Translations under genes and position numbers: made by a program
DNA from: an uncultured Dorea sp.
GTDB taxonomy: Bacteria; Bacillota; Clostridia; Lachnospirales; Lachnospiraceae
Length of the DNA: 64,000 bases
Reading direction: 5' to 3'
Assembly: GCA_910584575.1 (NCBI GenBank)
Contig: CAJUBG010000006.1
Span: 1-64,000, forward strand
In this document: positions 33,267-41,549 of the stretch, piece after piece
How positions within the stretch are numbered: the stretch's first letter is position 1
How the letters are laid out: each line of letters begins with the position of its first letter
The notes under the pieces: model-generated
Seen by the model: only the letters and a program-made list of their open reading frames with translations
What the model was told of the DNA's origin: nothing
Databases searched by the model: none

Positions 33267-34514
33267 ATGAAAGCAAATGGAAAAAGAGTTGTTTCCCGAT
33301 TAGAGGAAATCTACCAGTGCGGAAAAAGGGAGGACGGAACCTTCACAAGAATGGCATTTTCCGCAGAGGATGTAAAAGGAAGAAAACTCTTTGCCTCTTG
33401 GGCCGAAAACCTTGGTATGACATGCAGGATTGACGAGGCAGGCAACCTGATCTGCCGTATGTCAGGGCAGGATGACAGCCTTCCGGCAATCCTTATGGGT
33501 TCTCACCTGGATACGGTGCCGGACGGAGGAAAGTATGACGGGGTTCTCGGCTGTGTGGGCGGGCTTGAGGTCTGCGAGACATTCCGGGAGGAGGGGTATA
33601 TCCCCAAGCACCCTGTTGAAGTGATCGTTTTTACCGATGAGGAGGGTTTCCGTTTCGGCAAAGGGCTTACCGGAAGCAGCGCAATCTGCGGGCAGGATCC
33701 GGCGGTCACAGATTCAGAATTAGATATTTACGGAGAAGACAGAGGAAAGGTGATGGAGTCTTACGGCATCACAAGCGCTAACATGTTAAAGGCGGCAAAA
33801 GACCCTCAGTCAGTCCATTGTTTTATAGAGCTCCATGTGGAACAGGGGGCAAGGTTATACAAGACCAATACGTCTGTGGGAGTCGTATCCTCCATTGCAG
33901 GCGTGAACCGTTATGACGTCACGGTAACCGGTGAGGCGAATCATGCGGGAAGCACGGCTATGGCAGACCGTAAGGACGCGCTGGTGGCTGCGGCAGGATT
34001 TATTAACAAGATACCAGAGGTTACAACAGAGTATGGCAATGAATTTACCGTTGCAACTGTGGGCACGATAAAAGTGACGCCACATTCTGTCAATGTAATT
34101 CCAGGCACCTGCACATTCAGCCTGGAGATCAGGGACCAGGACAATAAAGTTATGTCTCTGATCGAACAAAAATTGCAGGCATCCCTGGGGGACATCTGTA
34201 AGAAATATGGAGTTTCCTATACATTTGTCCCCACATCCTTCCATGAGCCGGCGCCTATGTCCGAGTGGGTGAAGGAAAGTGTAGAACAGGCTGTCAAAGA
34301 GCTTGGCATCGACTACTGCGTAATCCCAAGCGGCGCATTCCATGACTCCCTGATTATGACGAGCGTATTCCCCACGGGAATGATTTTCGTTCCAAGTGAA
34401 AAAGGAATCAGCCATTCCAGATATGAATTTACGGAGGATGGGGATATTGAAAATGGATGCAATGTACTTTTAAAGACCGTTTTAAATGTAGATAACATGG
34501 AAAAACCATGTTAA
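33267..34514 (+). CDS. M20 family amidohydrolase, allantoate amidohydrolase/N-carbamoylase-like (paralogue 1)
   Basis: A 415-residue binuclear metal amidohydrolase of the hydantoinase/carbamoylase (M20) family. Metal ligands are visible: His80 in GSHLD, Asp91 in KYDG, Glu125-Glu126 in TDEEG, His in ELHVEQG near 192 and His in GISHSRYEF near 385. It differs from the second copy in the island in the conserved SGAGHD motif, which here reads SGAFHD (near residue 356), so its substrate may not be allantoate. It starts a probable operon with the flavoprotein and the ETF genes. An AGGAGG site precedes the ATG. Confidence 0.82.
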   Translation: MKANGKRVVSRLEEIYQCGKREDGTFTRMAFSAEDVKGRKLFASWAENLGMTCRIDEAGNLICRMSGQDDSLPAILMGSHLDTVPDGGKYDGVLGCVGGLEVCETFREEGYIPKHPVEVIVFTDEEGFRFGKGLTGSSAICGQDPAVTDSELDIYGEDRGKVMESYGITSANMLKAAKDPQSVHCFIELHVEQGARLYKTNTSVGVVSSIAGVNRYDVTVTGEANHAGSTAMADRKDALVAAAGFINKIPEVTTEYGNEFTVATVGTIKVTPHSVNVIPGTCTFSLEIRDQDNKVMSLIEQKLQASLGDICKKYGVSYTFVPTSFHEPAPMSEWVKESVEQAVKELGIDYCVIPSGAFHDSLIMTSVFPTGMIFVPSEKGISHSRYEFTEDGDIENGCNVLLKTVLNVDNMEKPC

Positions 34515-34542
34515 AAAATATAAAAGAAGGAAGGTAATCACT

Positions 34543-35703
34543 ATGGCAAAGAAAAAAATTGGTATCATCGGCGGAGGTATCTCCGGAACAGCGCTCGGCT
34601 ATCACTTAAGCCTTTATGATGGGGAAGCAGAGGTGATCGTATTTGAGAAGGATACCATCGGAGGAGCCTCCACAGCAAAATCAGCAGGTACGGTATGTCT
34701 GTTTGACGACTCTCTCAAGAACAGATATTGGGACGTAAGGCTTTACGGCTTCGAGTCTTACCTCAAGATGGAGGCAGAGGAGAAGGGGTCCGCAGGCTTC
34801 GATAAGACCGGTACGCTGGTTGTTGCTACCAACGAGGAGGTAGAGAAAGTCATTAAGACAGGTATCGCTCTTGCTAAGGCAGCAGGCTACACAGGCGAGT
34901 ACATCACAGACAAAGACCGCATCAAAGAGATTCTGCCGGACATTTCCACAGACAACATTCTCGGCGCAGGATACACGGCAGACGACGGATACTTTGACGG
35001 AACCATGATTTCCAATACATATGCCAAGAAGTTCCAGAAGAACGGCGGCGTGGTTAAGACTGGCGTTAAGGTGACAGAGGTTGTGGTTGAGGACAAGAAG
35101 GTAAAAGGACTTAAGACGGACGACGGACAGGAATATGAGTTTGACGTAGTTGTTGACTGTACAGGTCCATGGAGTAAGTTTACAGGCGAGATGGTAGGAT
35201 TAGACGTACCGATTTGGCACACCAAGGCAGAAGCCTTCTTCTTATGCCCTCCGGGAAAGAAGCTTAACTACACCTTCCCTGTACTGAAGTATCCAGAGTT
35301 CTACGGACTGCGCGCAGGCGATAACATCTTTATCTGCAAGTCCCACTTATCTATGGATTTAAGCAACCCGATGCATGCAGGACAGTGGGATCCGGATAAA
35401 TTACCGGCAACAGGCGGAACGGATGATTACTTCATCGACTTCCTGCTTGACCAGTTAGAGGCAAAGGTTCCAGGAATCGTAGACAGCGGACTGGTATCCT
35501 CCTGGTTATCCTACCGTGCAGAGCCAAAGGACTTCTGGCCAATCTTAGGCGAGACGCCGGTTGAAGGCTACATGCTTTCCACAGGCTACGGCGGAAACGG
35601 AGTTATCGAAGCACCGGCTGCAACCCGTGACCTTGCAAAATTAATTATGCGCGGCGAGAGCACGCCATTACTGGAGAATTGGGCATTTAAGCGTCTTCTT
35701 TAG
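34543..35703 (+). CDS. FAD-dependent oxidoreductase (DAO family) linked to ETF
   Basis: A 386-residue flavoprotein of the D-amino-acid/sarcosine/glycine oxidase-like (DAO) superfamily. The N-terminal dinucleotide motif is IGIIGGGISGTALGYHLS, with the ribose-binding Glu in VIVFEKD. The STAKSAGTV segment follows, and near the C terminus the FAD-proximal motif STGYGGNGVIEAPA. Relatives oxidise C-N bonds of small amines or amino acids. Its two downstream neighbours encode EtfB and EtfA, which probably take its electrons. The standard allantoin route does not need such an enzyme. The substrate is unknown. Confidence 0.8.
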   Translation: MAKKKIGIIGGGISGTALGYHLSLYDGEAEVIVFEKDTIGGASTAKSAGTVCLFDDSLKNRYWDVRLYGFESYLKMEAEEKGSAGFDKTGTLVVATNEEVEKVIKTGIALAKAAGYTGEYITDKDRIKEILPDISTDNILGAGYTADDGYFDGTMISNTYAKKFQKNGGVVKTGVKVTEVVVEDKKVKGLKTDDGQEYEFDVVVDCTGPWSKFTGEMVGLDVPIWHTKAEAFFLCPPGKKLNYTFPVLKYPEFYGLRAGDNIFICKSHLSMDLSNPMHAGQWDPDKLPATGGTDDYFIDFLLDQLEAKVPGIVDSGLVSSWLSYRAEPKDFWPILGETPVEGYMLSTGYGGNGVIEAPAATRDLAKLIMRGESTPLLENWAFKRLL

Positions 35704-35730
35704 AACGAACATTAGATTAGGGAGGAAACC

Positions 35731-36522
35731 ATGAATATAGCAGTTCTTATAAAACAGGTTCCGGTTTCAAATGATGTATCCGTAGATCCAGAGACTCATG
35801 CACTTGTGCGTGCCAGCTCTGAGGGTATGGTGAATCCGGCTGATTTAAATGCGATTGAGGAGGCCATGCTTCTGAAGGAGCAGACGGGCGGAAAGGTTGT
35901 GGTATTTACCATGGGACCGCCGGATGCAGAGAAGGCATTAAGAGACGGGATGGCGCTTGGCTGCGACGAAGCTTGTCTGGTAACAGACAGAGCCGTTGCG
36001 GGCGGAGATACGGTTGCGACTGCAAAGGTTCTTGCAGCGGCAATCAAGAAATACGGCGAGTTTGACCTGATTCTTGGAGGCGCGTTGTCAGCGGACGGCG
36101 CTACCGGACAGGTGGGCGCCATGGTTGCCGACTGTCTTGACATTCCTCATGTGGTAGAGGCACAGGGAATGAAGTATGACGAGGCAGAGGCAGGGAAAAT
36201 CGTGGCAATAAAGAAGTTCCATGACAAACGGCTTGGCATTAAGTGTGAGCTTCCGGCAATGATTTCATTTAACTTCGGATGTAATGAGCCGCGTCTTGCA
36301 ACCCTTCGTACCAAACGTGCAGCGAAGTCTAAGCCGCTTGTAACTTATACCAATGCAGAGTTGGGACTTCCTCTTGACGAGGTTGGTATCGCAGGCTCCC
36401 CGACAGCGGTTGTGGATTCCTTCTCCCCGAAGGCGGGAAGAAAGGCGACTATGCTTAGTGGAACGCCGGCAGAGCTTGCCAAGAAGCTTAAGGACCTGAT
36501 TGAAGATGAGAAAGGAAAGTAG
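35731..36522 (+). CDS. etfB: Electron transfer flavoprotein beta subunit
   Basis: A 263-residue EtfB (FixA). It begins MNIAVLIKQVPVSNDVSVDPETHALVR and contains the family motif NPADLNAIEEAMLLKE. The later VAIKKFHDKRLGIKCELPAMISF segment is also typical. It pairs with EtfA encoded next and receives electrons from a flavoprotein dehydrogenase, here most likely the DAO-family protein immediately upstream. Whether the pair is bifurcating or a plain carrier cannot be settled from sequence by eye. Confidence 0.92.
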   Translation: MNIAVLIKQVPVSNDVSVDPETHALVRASSEGMVNPADLNAIEEAMLLKEQTGGKVVVFTMGPPDAEKALRDGMALGCDEACLVTDRAVAGGDTVATAKVLAAAIKKYGEFDLILGGALSADGATGQVGAMVADCLDIPHVVEAQGMKYDEAEAGKIVAIKKFHDKRLGIKCELPAMISFNFGCNEPRLATLRTKRAAKSKPLVTYTNAELGLPLDEVGIAGSPTAVVDSFSPKAGRKATMLSGTPAELAKKLKDLIEDEKGK

Positions 36523-36526
36523 ACCA

Positions 36527-37510
36527 ATGGCTAATGGAATTTGTGTTTATGCAGAAAGTTATAAGGGTAAATTAGAGCCGGTAGCTGCAGAACTGGTTTC
36601 AGCGGCTAAGGAAATCCAGAAGACGACTGGCGAGAAACTCCAGGCAATCGTTCTGGCAGAGGATACGGACAGTATCGTGTCAGACCTTGACAAGCTTGGC
36701 GTGGAGGAGATTTACGCCGTAAAGGCAGGGCGCGACTGTTCACAGCAGGACGACGCCGTAAGCAAGGCAATCGCGCAGATGCTTAAGAAAATCGATCCAT
36801 CCAGTGTTCTGATTCCGGCGACTCCGGAGGGACGTTCCATCTTCTCAAGGGTGGCAATGAAGTTAGGCTGCGGCATGACGGCGGACTGTACGGAGGTTCT
36901 GGTAGGGACGAAGGAGGACGGTTCTTACTATATTAAGCAGAATAAGCCATCCTTTGGAGAAAATGTTTTCGTAACGATTATCACGAGAGACGGTTACTAT
37001 CCGCAGATGATGACCATAAGGCCGGGCGTGTATGCACCCCAGGAGGAAGGGGCAGGCGGCCAGGCGAAGATTGAATACTTTGAAGATATCAAGCTTGAGG
37101 CTTCCAAGATTGAAATCATCGAAGAAGCAGAGGCAGAGAACGAGACGGGAAGCATCCTTGGCGCTGAGGTCGTGGTAGTCGGCGGAAGGGGAGTCCTTGA
37201 GGATGATAATTTTGCCCTGCTTGAGAAATTTGCAGAAAAAGTTGGCGGCGCTATTGGCGGTACGAGGCCGATGGTAGATTCTGAGATGATTCCGTTCAAT
37301 CATCAGATTGGACAGACAGGGCTTACCATCCGTCCGAAGATTTGTATCTCCTTCGGTGTATCCGGCGCAATACAGCACACGGAGGGAATCAAGGATACAA
37401 AGCTGTTCGTAGCGGTAAATACGGATGAAGACGCGGCAATCTATGGTGTTGCTGATTATGGAATTACGGCTGACTTAAAGGATGTTCTGGAGAACTATCT
37501 GAAGCTTTAG
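36527..37510 (+). CDS. etfA: Electron transfer flavoprotein alpha subunit
   Basis: A 327-residue EtfA (FixB). The C-terminal FAD-binding domain shows VVVGGRGVLEDDNFALLEKFAEKVGGAIGGTRPMVDS, QIGQTGLTIRPKICISFGVSGAIQHTEGI and the final NTDEDAAIYGVADYGI. The ATG at 36527, four bases after the etfB stop, gives the usual N terminus; a longer reading would overlap etfB. It is followed by a strong terminator that ends the M20 hydrolase-flavoprotein-ETF operon. Confidence 0.92.
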   Translation: MANGICVYAESYKGKLEPVAAELVSAAKEIQKTTGEKLQAIVLAEDTDSIVSDLDKLGVEEIYAVKAGRDCSQQDDAVSKAIAQMLKKIDPSSVLIPATPEGRSIFSRVAMKLGCGMTADCTEVLVGTKEDGSYYIKQNKPSFGENVFVTIITRDGYYPQMMTIRPGVYAPQEEGAGGQAKIEYFEDIKLEASKIEIIEEAEAENETGSILGAEVVVVGGRGVLEDDNFALLEKFAEKVGGAIGGTRPMVDSEMIPFNHQIGQTGLTIRPKICISFGVSGAIQHTEGIKDTKLFVAVNTDEDAAIYGVADYGITADLKDVLENYLKL

Positions 37511-37549
37511 GAAAAGTTTTGGCTGGTTTGATATGACGCGATAAGGTAG

Positions 37550-37598
37550 AGGGAATTGTCAGGCGAAAATGCTTTGATGCCGAGACAATTCCCTTTTT
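37550..37598 (+). terminator. Terminator after etfA
   Basis: Perfect 11-bp stem, AGGGAATTGTC (37550-37560) with GACAATTCCCT (37584-37594), then a T run. It lies between the converging etfA and allH genes. Confidence 0.85.
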
Positions 37599-37616
37599 GC
37601 CTTTTTGATAAAATTC

Positions 37617-38483
37617 TTAGATATGCCGCAGACTCCATAGGATGCCGCAGAGGGTGTCTGTTCCGGAGGAGTGGCCGACTGCCGAAAAGGAGGTAAAAAT
37701 ATCCTCGGCTGTGGGAAGGTTTAACAGGCTGACCACCGGAAGGCTGAACTGGCCTTTTAGGGCGCAGGACAGGAAAGCGGCGCTGATGTCTATGGTGTCG
37801 GCAAGGCGGTCTGCGGTTAAGTCTTTTAAGTGCTTTGCGAAGGGATGGCCTGTACTGCCGGAAAAGAGAAAGCCTGCCAGTACCCCGCACAGGAAATCGT
37901 CGCCGCTTGGAGTCAAACCTGTTCCTAATCCAAGAAGCCGGATTAGCTTTGAGGCGGCTTCCTGGTACCTCCTGCAATGAATAAGCTCATTGCAGTCCAG
38001 GATATAACTTTTTGCGGCAATGAGTACGAGGGACAGGTCGAAATCCTCGGCAGCGTTCTGGCTGTTAAAGAGAGTGGCGAAGCCGCCTGTCTTTGCCAGG
38101 GACAATGCTTCCTGGATATTGGTAATTAAGGCAGAGCGTGAGGGCGCCTTTAGCGCTCTTGATAAGTCCAGGTCATATCGCCTGGAGTCTTTGCAGGTAA
38201 ATTGTTTACAAGCAGTCCCTTTGGCAGTATTGATAATAAAGCCGTCTTTTTGAAAACGGACCGAATCGCCTGGCGTGACAGACAGCATCTCCAAATCAGA
38301 AGCAGTCAGTCCTGAGACCAGGCTGATCGGAGACAGGGGCGAATGGTCTGTCTGTAAGGACAAAATTTGGCTGCCGTCCGTAAGGTTGATGGTGCGTCGG
38401 TATACGGAATGGACGGTTCCGAAAGAGAGATGTTTTAGTATATTTTCCGCATAATAGGATAATTGTTTGATTTGATATTCCAT
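37617..38483 (-). CDS. allH: DUF2877 protein, AllH subunit of oxamate carbamoyltransferase
   Basis: A 288-residue DUF2877 (E. coli YlbF/AllH) protein with the diagnostic GLGTGLTPSGDDFLCGVLAGF motif near residue 190. AllF, AllG and AllH together carry out phosphorolysis of oxalurate to oxamate and carbamoyl phosphate in anaerobic allantoin use. In E. coli the genes are adjacent. Here allH lies alone on the minus strand, 9 kb from the fused allFG gene and divergent from allB1. An AAAGGAG site precedes its ATG. Assignment is by family and context. Confidence 0.82.
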   Translation of the reverse strand: MEYQIKQLSYYAENILKHLSFGTVHSVYRRTINLTDGSQILSLQTDHSPLSPISLVSGLTASDLEMLSVTPGDSVRFQKDGFIINTAKGTACKQFTCKDSRRYDLDLSRALKAPSRSALITNIQEALSLAKTGGFATLFNSQNAAEDFDLSLVLIAAKSYILDCNELIHCRRYQEAASKLIRLLGLGTGLTPSGDDFLCGVLAGFLFSGSTGHPFAKHLKDLTADRLADTIDISAAFLSCALKGQFSLPVVSLLNLPTAEDIFTSFSAVGHSSGTDTLCGILWSLRHI

Positions 38484-38526
38484 GTCAAGACTCCTTTGTC
38501 TGGATGTAGCTTCTATTTTTTAATAT

Positions 38527-38555
38527 ATGGTATCAGAGAAAGCAGAAAATTACAA
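38527..38555 (-). promoter_or_regulatory. Possible promoter of allH
   Basis: On the minus strand TTGTAA (plus-strand 38550-38555), 17-bp spacer, TACCAT (38527-38532), about 44 bases before the start codon. Confidence 0.4.
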
Positions 38556-38608
38556 TCATAAAGAATTAAAATCTGGTTTATAATTTTAGTACATAATGAT
38601 AAAACATT

Positions 38609-38659
38609 AACGATAGTAAAAGCATAATATTGTGCATATTATACAAAAACGATGGTAAA
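38609..38659. promoter_or_regulatory. Direct repeats flanking an inverted repeat between allH and allB1
   Basis: AACGATAGTAAA (38609-38620) and AACGATGGTAAA (38648-38659) are direct repeats spaced 39 bp. Between them is the inverted repeat ATAATAT-TGTGC-ATATTAT (38624-38642). They lie upstream of the allB1 promoter and of the divergent allH promoter, a position suited to an activator such as the PucR-type protein; binding is inferred. Confidence 0.45.
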
Positions 38660-38685
38660 TATTCTCTGTTTTGTGCTATTGTGAT

Positions 38686-38740
38686 TTGTTTCATTTTGGA
38701 TTAAAATAGTATACAGATAGTTAAAATGTGGTTGACCGGT
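38686..38740 (+). promoter_or_regulatory. Promoter and candidate GntR operator of the allB1 operon
   Basis: TTGTTT (38686-38691), 18-bp spacer, TATACA (38710-38715). Downstream, TGTGGTTGACCGGT (38727-38740) contains GGTTGACC, a near-palindrome of the GT-N-AC type bound by FadR-like GntR proteins. The same octamer recurs before allE at 45512-45519. Confidence 0.5.
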
Positions 38741-38763
38741 AAATTTTTTTTAGGAGGTATGTT

Positions 38764-40167
38764 ATGTATGATTTAGTAATTAGAAACGGCAGGCTTGTGA
38801 CGCCGGACCGTATCTATGAGGCAGATATTGCGATTCAGGACGGCAAGTATGCGGCGTTTCTGGCAGCGGGGACCAAGGCAGAGGCGAAGGAAACCATTGA
38901 TGCCAAGGGGAATTATGTATTTCCGGGCATCATCGACTGCCATGCACATCTGAACGAGCCAGGATTTGAATACAGGGAAGATTTTGAGACAGGCTCCCGC
39001 GCGGCGGCAGTTGCAGGCTGTACAACGTTGATTGATATGCCGCTTAATAATGACCCTTCTTTAATGAACAAGGAGATTTTCGACCTTAAGATGGGTAAGA
39101 TCAGCAAGCACTCTGTCATTGATTACGCTTTATGGGGCGGGCTTGTAGGCGATTATGACGACAAGCCGGATTCTGTAAAGAACAACATGAAGGATCTGGT
39201 AGACCTACACAACTGTGGTGTCGCGGCATTTAAGGGCTTTACCTGCCCCAATGGGAATCTGTTCCCCACTGTGAACATGGGAAATGTGCGCAAGGCATTG
39301 GAGATTCTGAAGCCATACAATGCGCTGTGCGGGTTCCACTGTGAAGAATACGGCCAGGTATTGGAGAGAGAAAAAGAGGCCAAGGCAAAGGAAGGCCAGA
39401 CCAATGAGCAGAAGATCCGAGATTTCTTAGATTCCCATGACGTCTGGACAGAGTACGTTGCCACGAAGAATGTCATCGACATGGCAAGGGCAACAGGCGG
39501 ACGCGTACATATCTGCCATGTGAGCCATCCCATGGTAGCCCAGGTGGTGAAGGACGCCATCCATGAAGGGCTCCCGATTACGGCGGAGACTTGTCCGCAC
39601 TATCTTGGATTTACGGAGGACTTTGTGTTCGAGAAGGGCGCGCCGGCGAAATGTACACCTCCGATGCGTACAAAAGAGGACATGGAGAAGCTGTGGGATT
39701 ATGTCCTTGACGGAACTCTTTCATGTGTGGGAAGCGACCACTCTCCGGCGGCGGACGAGGAGAAGGACAATGCCACCAAGGATATCTGGCATGCCTGGGG
39801 CGGCCTTAATGCAATTCAGTTCTTCCTTCCGATGATGTTTGATATGGTTGTGAATAAGAAGGGATTAAGCCCTACACTGATTGCTAAGGTGATGGATTAC
39901 AATCCGGCCAAGATTTTCGGGCTGTACGGACGCAAAGGCGCGTTTGAGCTTGGGTTTGACGGCGATATCGTAATCGTTGATCCGGATAAGGCATGGAAGG
40001 TTGACCAGACCAAGCTTCTGACCAAGGGGCATGTATCCTGCTTCGACGGACAGGAGGGAAAAGGCGCGCCTACATGTACAATCATCCGCGGCAAGGTTGT
40101 GGCATTAGACGGAATGTATAAGGAGGAAGCGGTAGGATACGGAGAGTATATCACACCGGTAAAATAA
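38764..40167 (+). CDS. Allantoinase-like cyclic amidohydrolase, paralogue 1
   Basis: A 467-residue enzyme of the dihydropyrimidinase/allantoinase family. All binuclear-zinc residues are visible: His60 and His62 (HAH), the lysine expected to be carboxylated (Lys157 in AAFKGF), His192 (FHCEE), His252 (CHVSH) and Asp325 (SDHSP). The MPLNNDP and WGGL segments match E. coli AllB. Residues around the substrate site differ from paralogue 2 (HCEE against HCED, SDHSPA against SDHSPC), so this copy may act on allantoin or on another hydantoin. It leads a four-gene operon with two permeases. Confidence 0.85.
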   Translation: MYDLVIRNGRLVTPDRIYEADIAIQDGKYAAFLAAGTKAEAKETIDAKGNYVFPGIIDCHAHLNEPGFEYREDFETGSRAAAVAGCTTLIDMPLNNDPSLMNKEIFDLKMGKISKHSVIDYALWGGLVGDYDDKPDSVKNNMKDLVDLHNCGVAAFKGFTCPNGNLFPTVNMGNVRKALEILKPYNALCGFHCEEYGQVLEREKEAKAKEGQTNEQKIRDFLDSHDVWTEYVATKNVIDMARATGGRVHICHVSHPMVAQVVKDAIHEGLPITAETCPHYLGFTEDFVFEKGAPAKCTPPMRTKEDMEKLWDYVLDGTLSCVGSDHSPAADEEKDNATKDIWHAWGGLNAIQFFLPMMFDMVVNKKGLSPTLIAKVMDYNPAKIFGLYGRKGAFELGFDGDIVIVDPDKAWKVDQTKLLTKGHVSCFDGQEGKGAPTCTIIRGKVVALDGMYKEEAVGYGEYITPVK

Positions 40168-40182
40168 AAAAGGAGAAAGATT

Positions 40183-41538
40183 ATGGGTGACGTAAACAAC
40201 GAAAAGAAAGAGGCCAGCTCATTAGCTCCAATTAAGCCTCAGGACCGTATCATGAGTTGGGGGTCCAACACGATGCTCTGGCTCGGCGGATGTATTTCCA
40301 TCGGAACGCTGACCATGGGTAGTGCGCAGCTAGAGAAAGGTCTGAACCTGGTTCAGTTGTTCCTTGCAGTATTTATTGGTTCACTGATTCTGATTATCGG
40401 TATCGCGGCGAACGACCAGTTCAGTTATAAGACGGGCGCGCCTTATGCTATTCAGCTAAAGAGTGCGTTTGGAACAAAGGGAAGCTCGATTCCGGTACTG
40501 ATTCGAGGACTTCCGGCTATCGTATGGTATGGCTTTCAGACATGGCTTGGAGGCGCGGCTCTTAACAATATCTCCATTGTGTTCTTTGGATTTGACAATA
40601 TCTGGGTATTCTTTATCCTGTTCCAGTTAATCCAGATTTTGCTGTCCATCAAGGGCTTCCAGGGGGCAAAATGGGTAGGAAATATCGGCGGTGTCGTAAT
40701 TTCTATCGCTATGATTTATCTGTTATATATCTGTATCTCACAGTACGGCGACGTAATCGGCGACAAGCTGATGAGCCACGGCGGAACCTGGGGGATGCCG
40801 TTTATCGGCGCTGTTATCGCCTTCTTCGGTAACAGTACGACGGTTATGTTAAATGCAGGAGACTATTCCCGTGAGATGAAGGCAGGATACACCTCCGTAG
40901 CCCGTGGGGCGTCTTACTTCTGCGCTATGGTGCCTGCAACCGTATTGCTCGGACTCATTGGTGCTATGGCCTCCACAGCTACCGGTATCGCCAATCCGAT
41001 TAATGCATTTGCGCAGATGGTAGATAACAAGATTGTCCTTCTGGTAACGTTAGGCTTTATTATCTTTGCCCAGTTGTCAACCAACCTTGCAAGTAATGTT
41101 ATCCCGCCGGCATATGCGTTCATGGATGTATTTAAGATTAAGCACAGGACAGCCGTTATCATCGTAGGTATCCTTGCGGTAGCTACCTGCCCGTGGATTC
41201 TGACTAATGACAGCTCAGCGGCAGGGCTTGACCTGTTCGTTAAGATTTACTCTGCATTCTTCGCACCGATTTTTGCGGTACTGATTACAGACTTTTTCAT
41301 TCTTCATAAGAGAAATGTATCCGAGGAGGTGCTGAACGATCTGTATGATGACAGCGGAAACCATGCGGGCATTAACTGGGCGGCAATTATCGCAATCGCT
41401 GTGGGCGCAGTCATCGGTTTGATTAATGTAAATATTTCATTCTTTACAGCAACTATTCCGACAGGGCTTGTATTCTACTTCTTAATGAAGAAGATGCCGT
41501 CCTGCGAGCGTTTCAGAAAAGGAACAACATTGGAGTAA
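40183..41538 (+). CDS. NCS1 family allantoin/hydantoin permease, paralogue 1
   Basis: A 451-residue NCS1 (PucI/Mhp1-type) permease with about twelve helices. The substrate-site helix reads RGLPAIVWYGFQTWLGG, the helix 6 region contains NAGDYSRE, and the Asn-rich helix 8 ends in NLASNVIPPAYAF. Families of this type import allantoin, hydantoins, uracil or cytosine with Na+ or H+. It lies 15 bases after the allantoinase-like gene and is clearly coupled to it. The second permease in the island has the motif NASDYSRN, so the substrates may differ. Confidence 0.88.
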   Translation: MGDVNNEKKEASSLAPIKPQDRIMSWGSNTMLWLGGCISIGTLTMGSAQLEKGLNLVQLFLAVFIGSLILIIGIAANDQFSYKTGAPYAIQLKSAFGTKGSSIPVLIRGLPAIVWYGFQTWLGGAALNNISIVFFGFDNIWVFFILFQLIQILLSIKGFQGAKWVGNIGGVVISIAMIYLLYICISQYGDVIGDKLMSHGGTWGMPFIGAVIAFFGNSTTVMLNAGDYSREMKAGYTSVARGASYFCAMVPATVLLGLIGAMASTATGIANPINAFAQMVDNKIVLLVTLGFIIFAQLSTNLASNVIPPAYAFMDVFKIKHRTAVIIVGILAVATCPWILTNDSSAAGLDLFVKIYSAFFAPIFAVLITDFFILHKRNVSEEVLNDLYDDSGNHAGINWAAIIAIAVGAVIGLINVNISFFTATIPTGLVFYFLMKKMPSCERFRKGTTLE

Positions 41539-41549
41539 ATTAGGAGGTA

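Noticed and set aside
33855..34415. 186-codon minus-strand frame in the M20 hydrolase gene
   Set aside because: Antisense shadow of a gene whose metal ligands are all visible on the plus strand.
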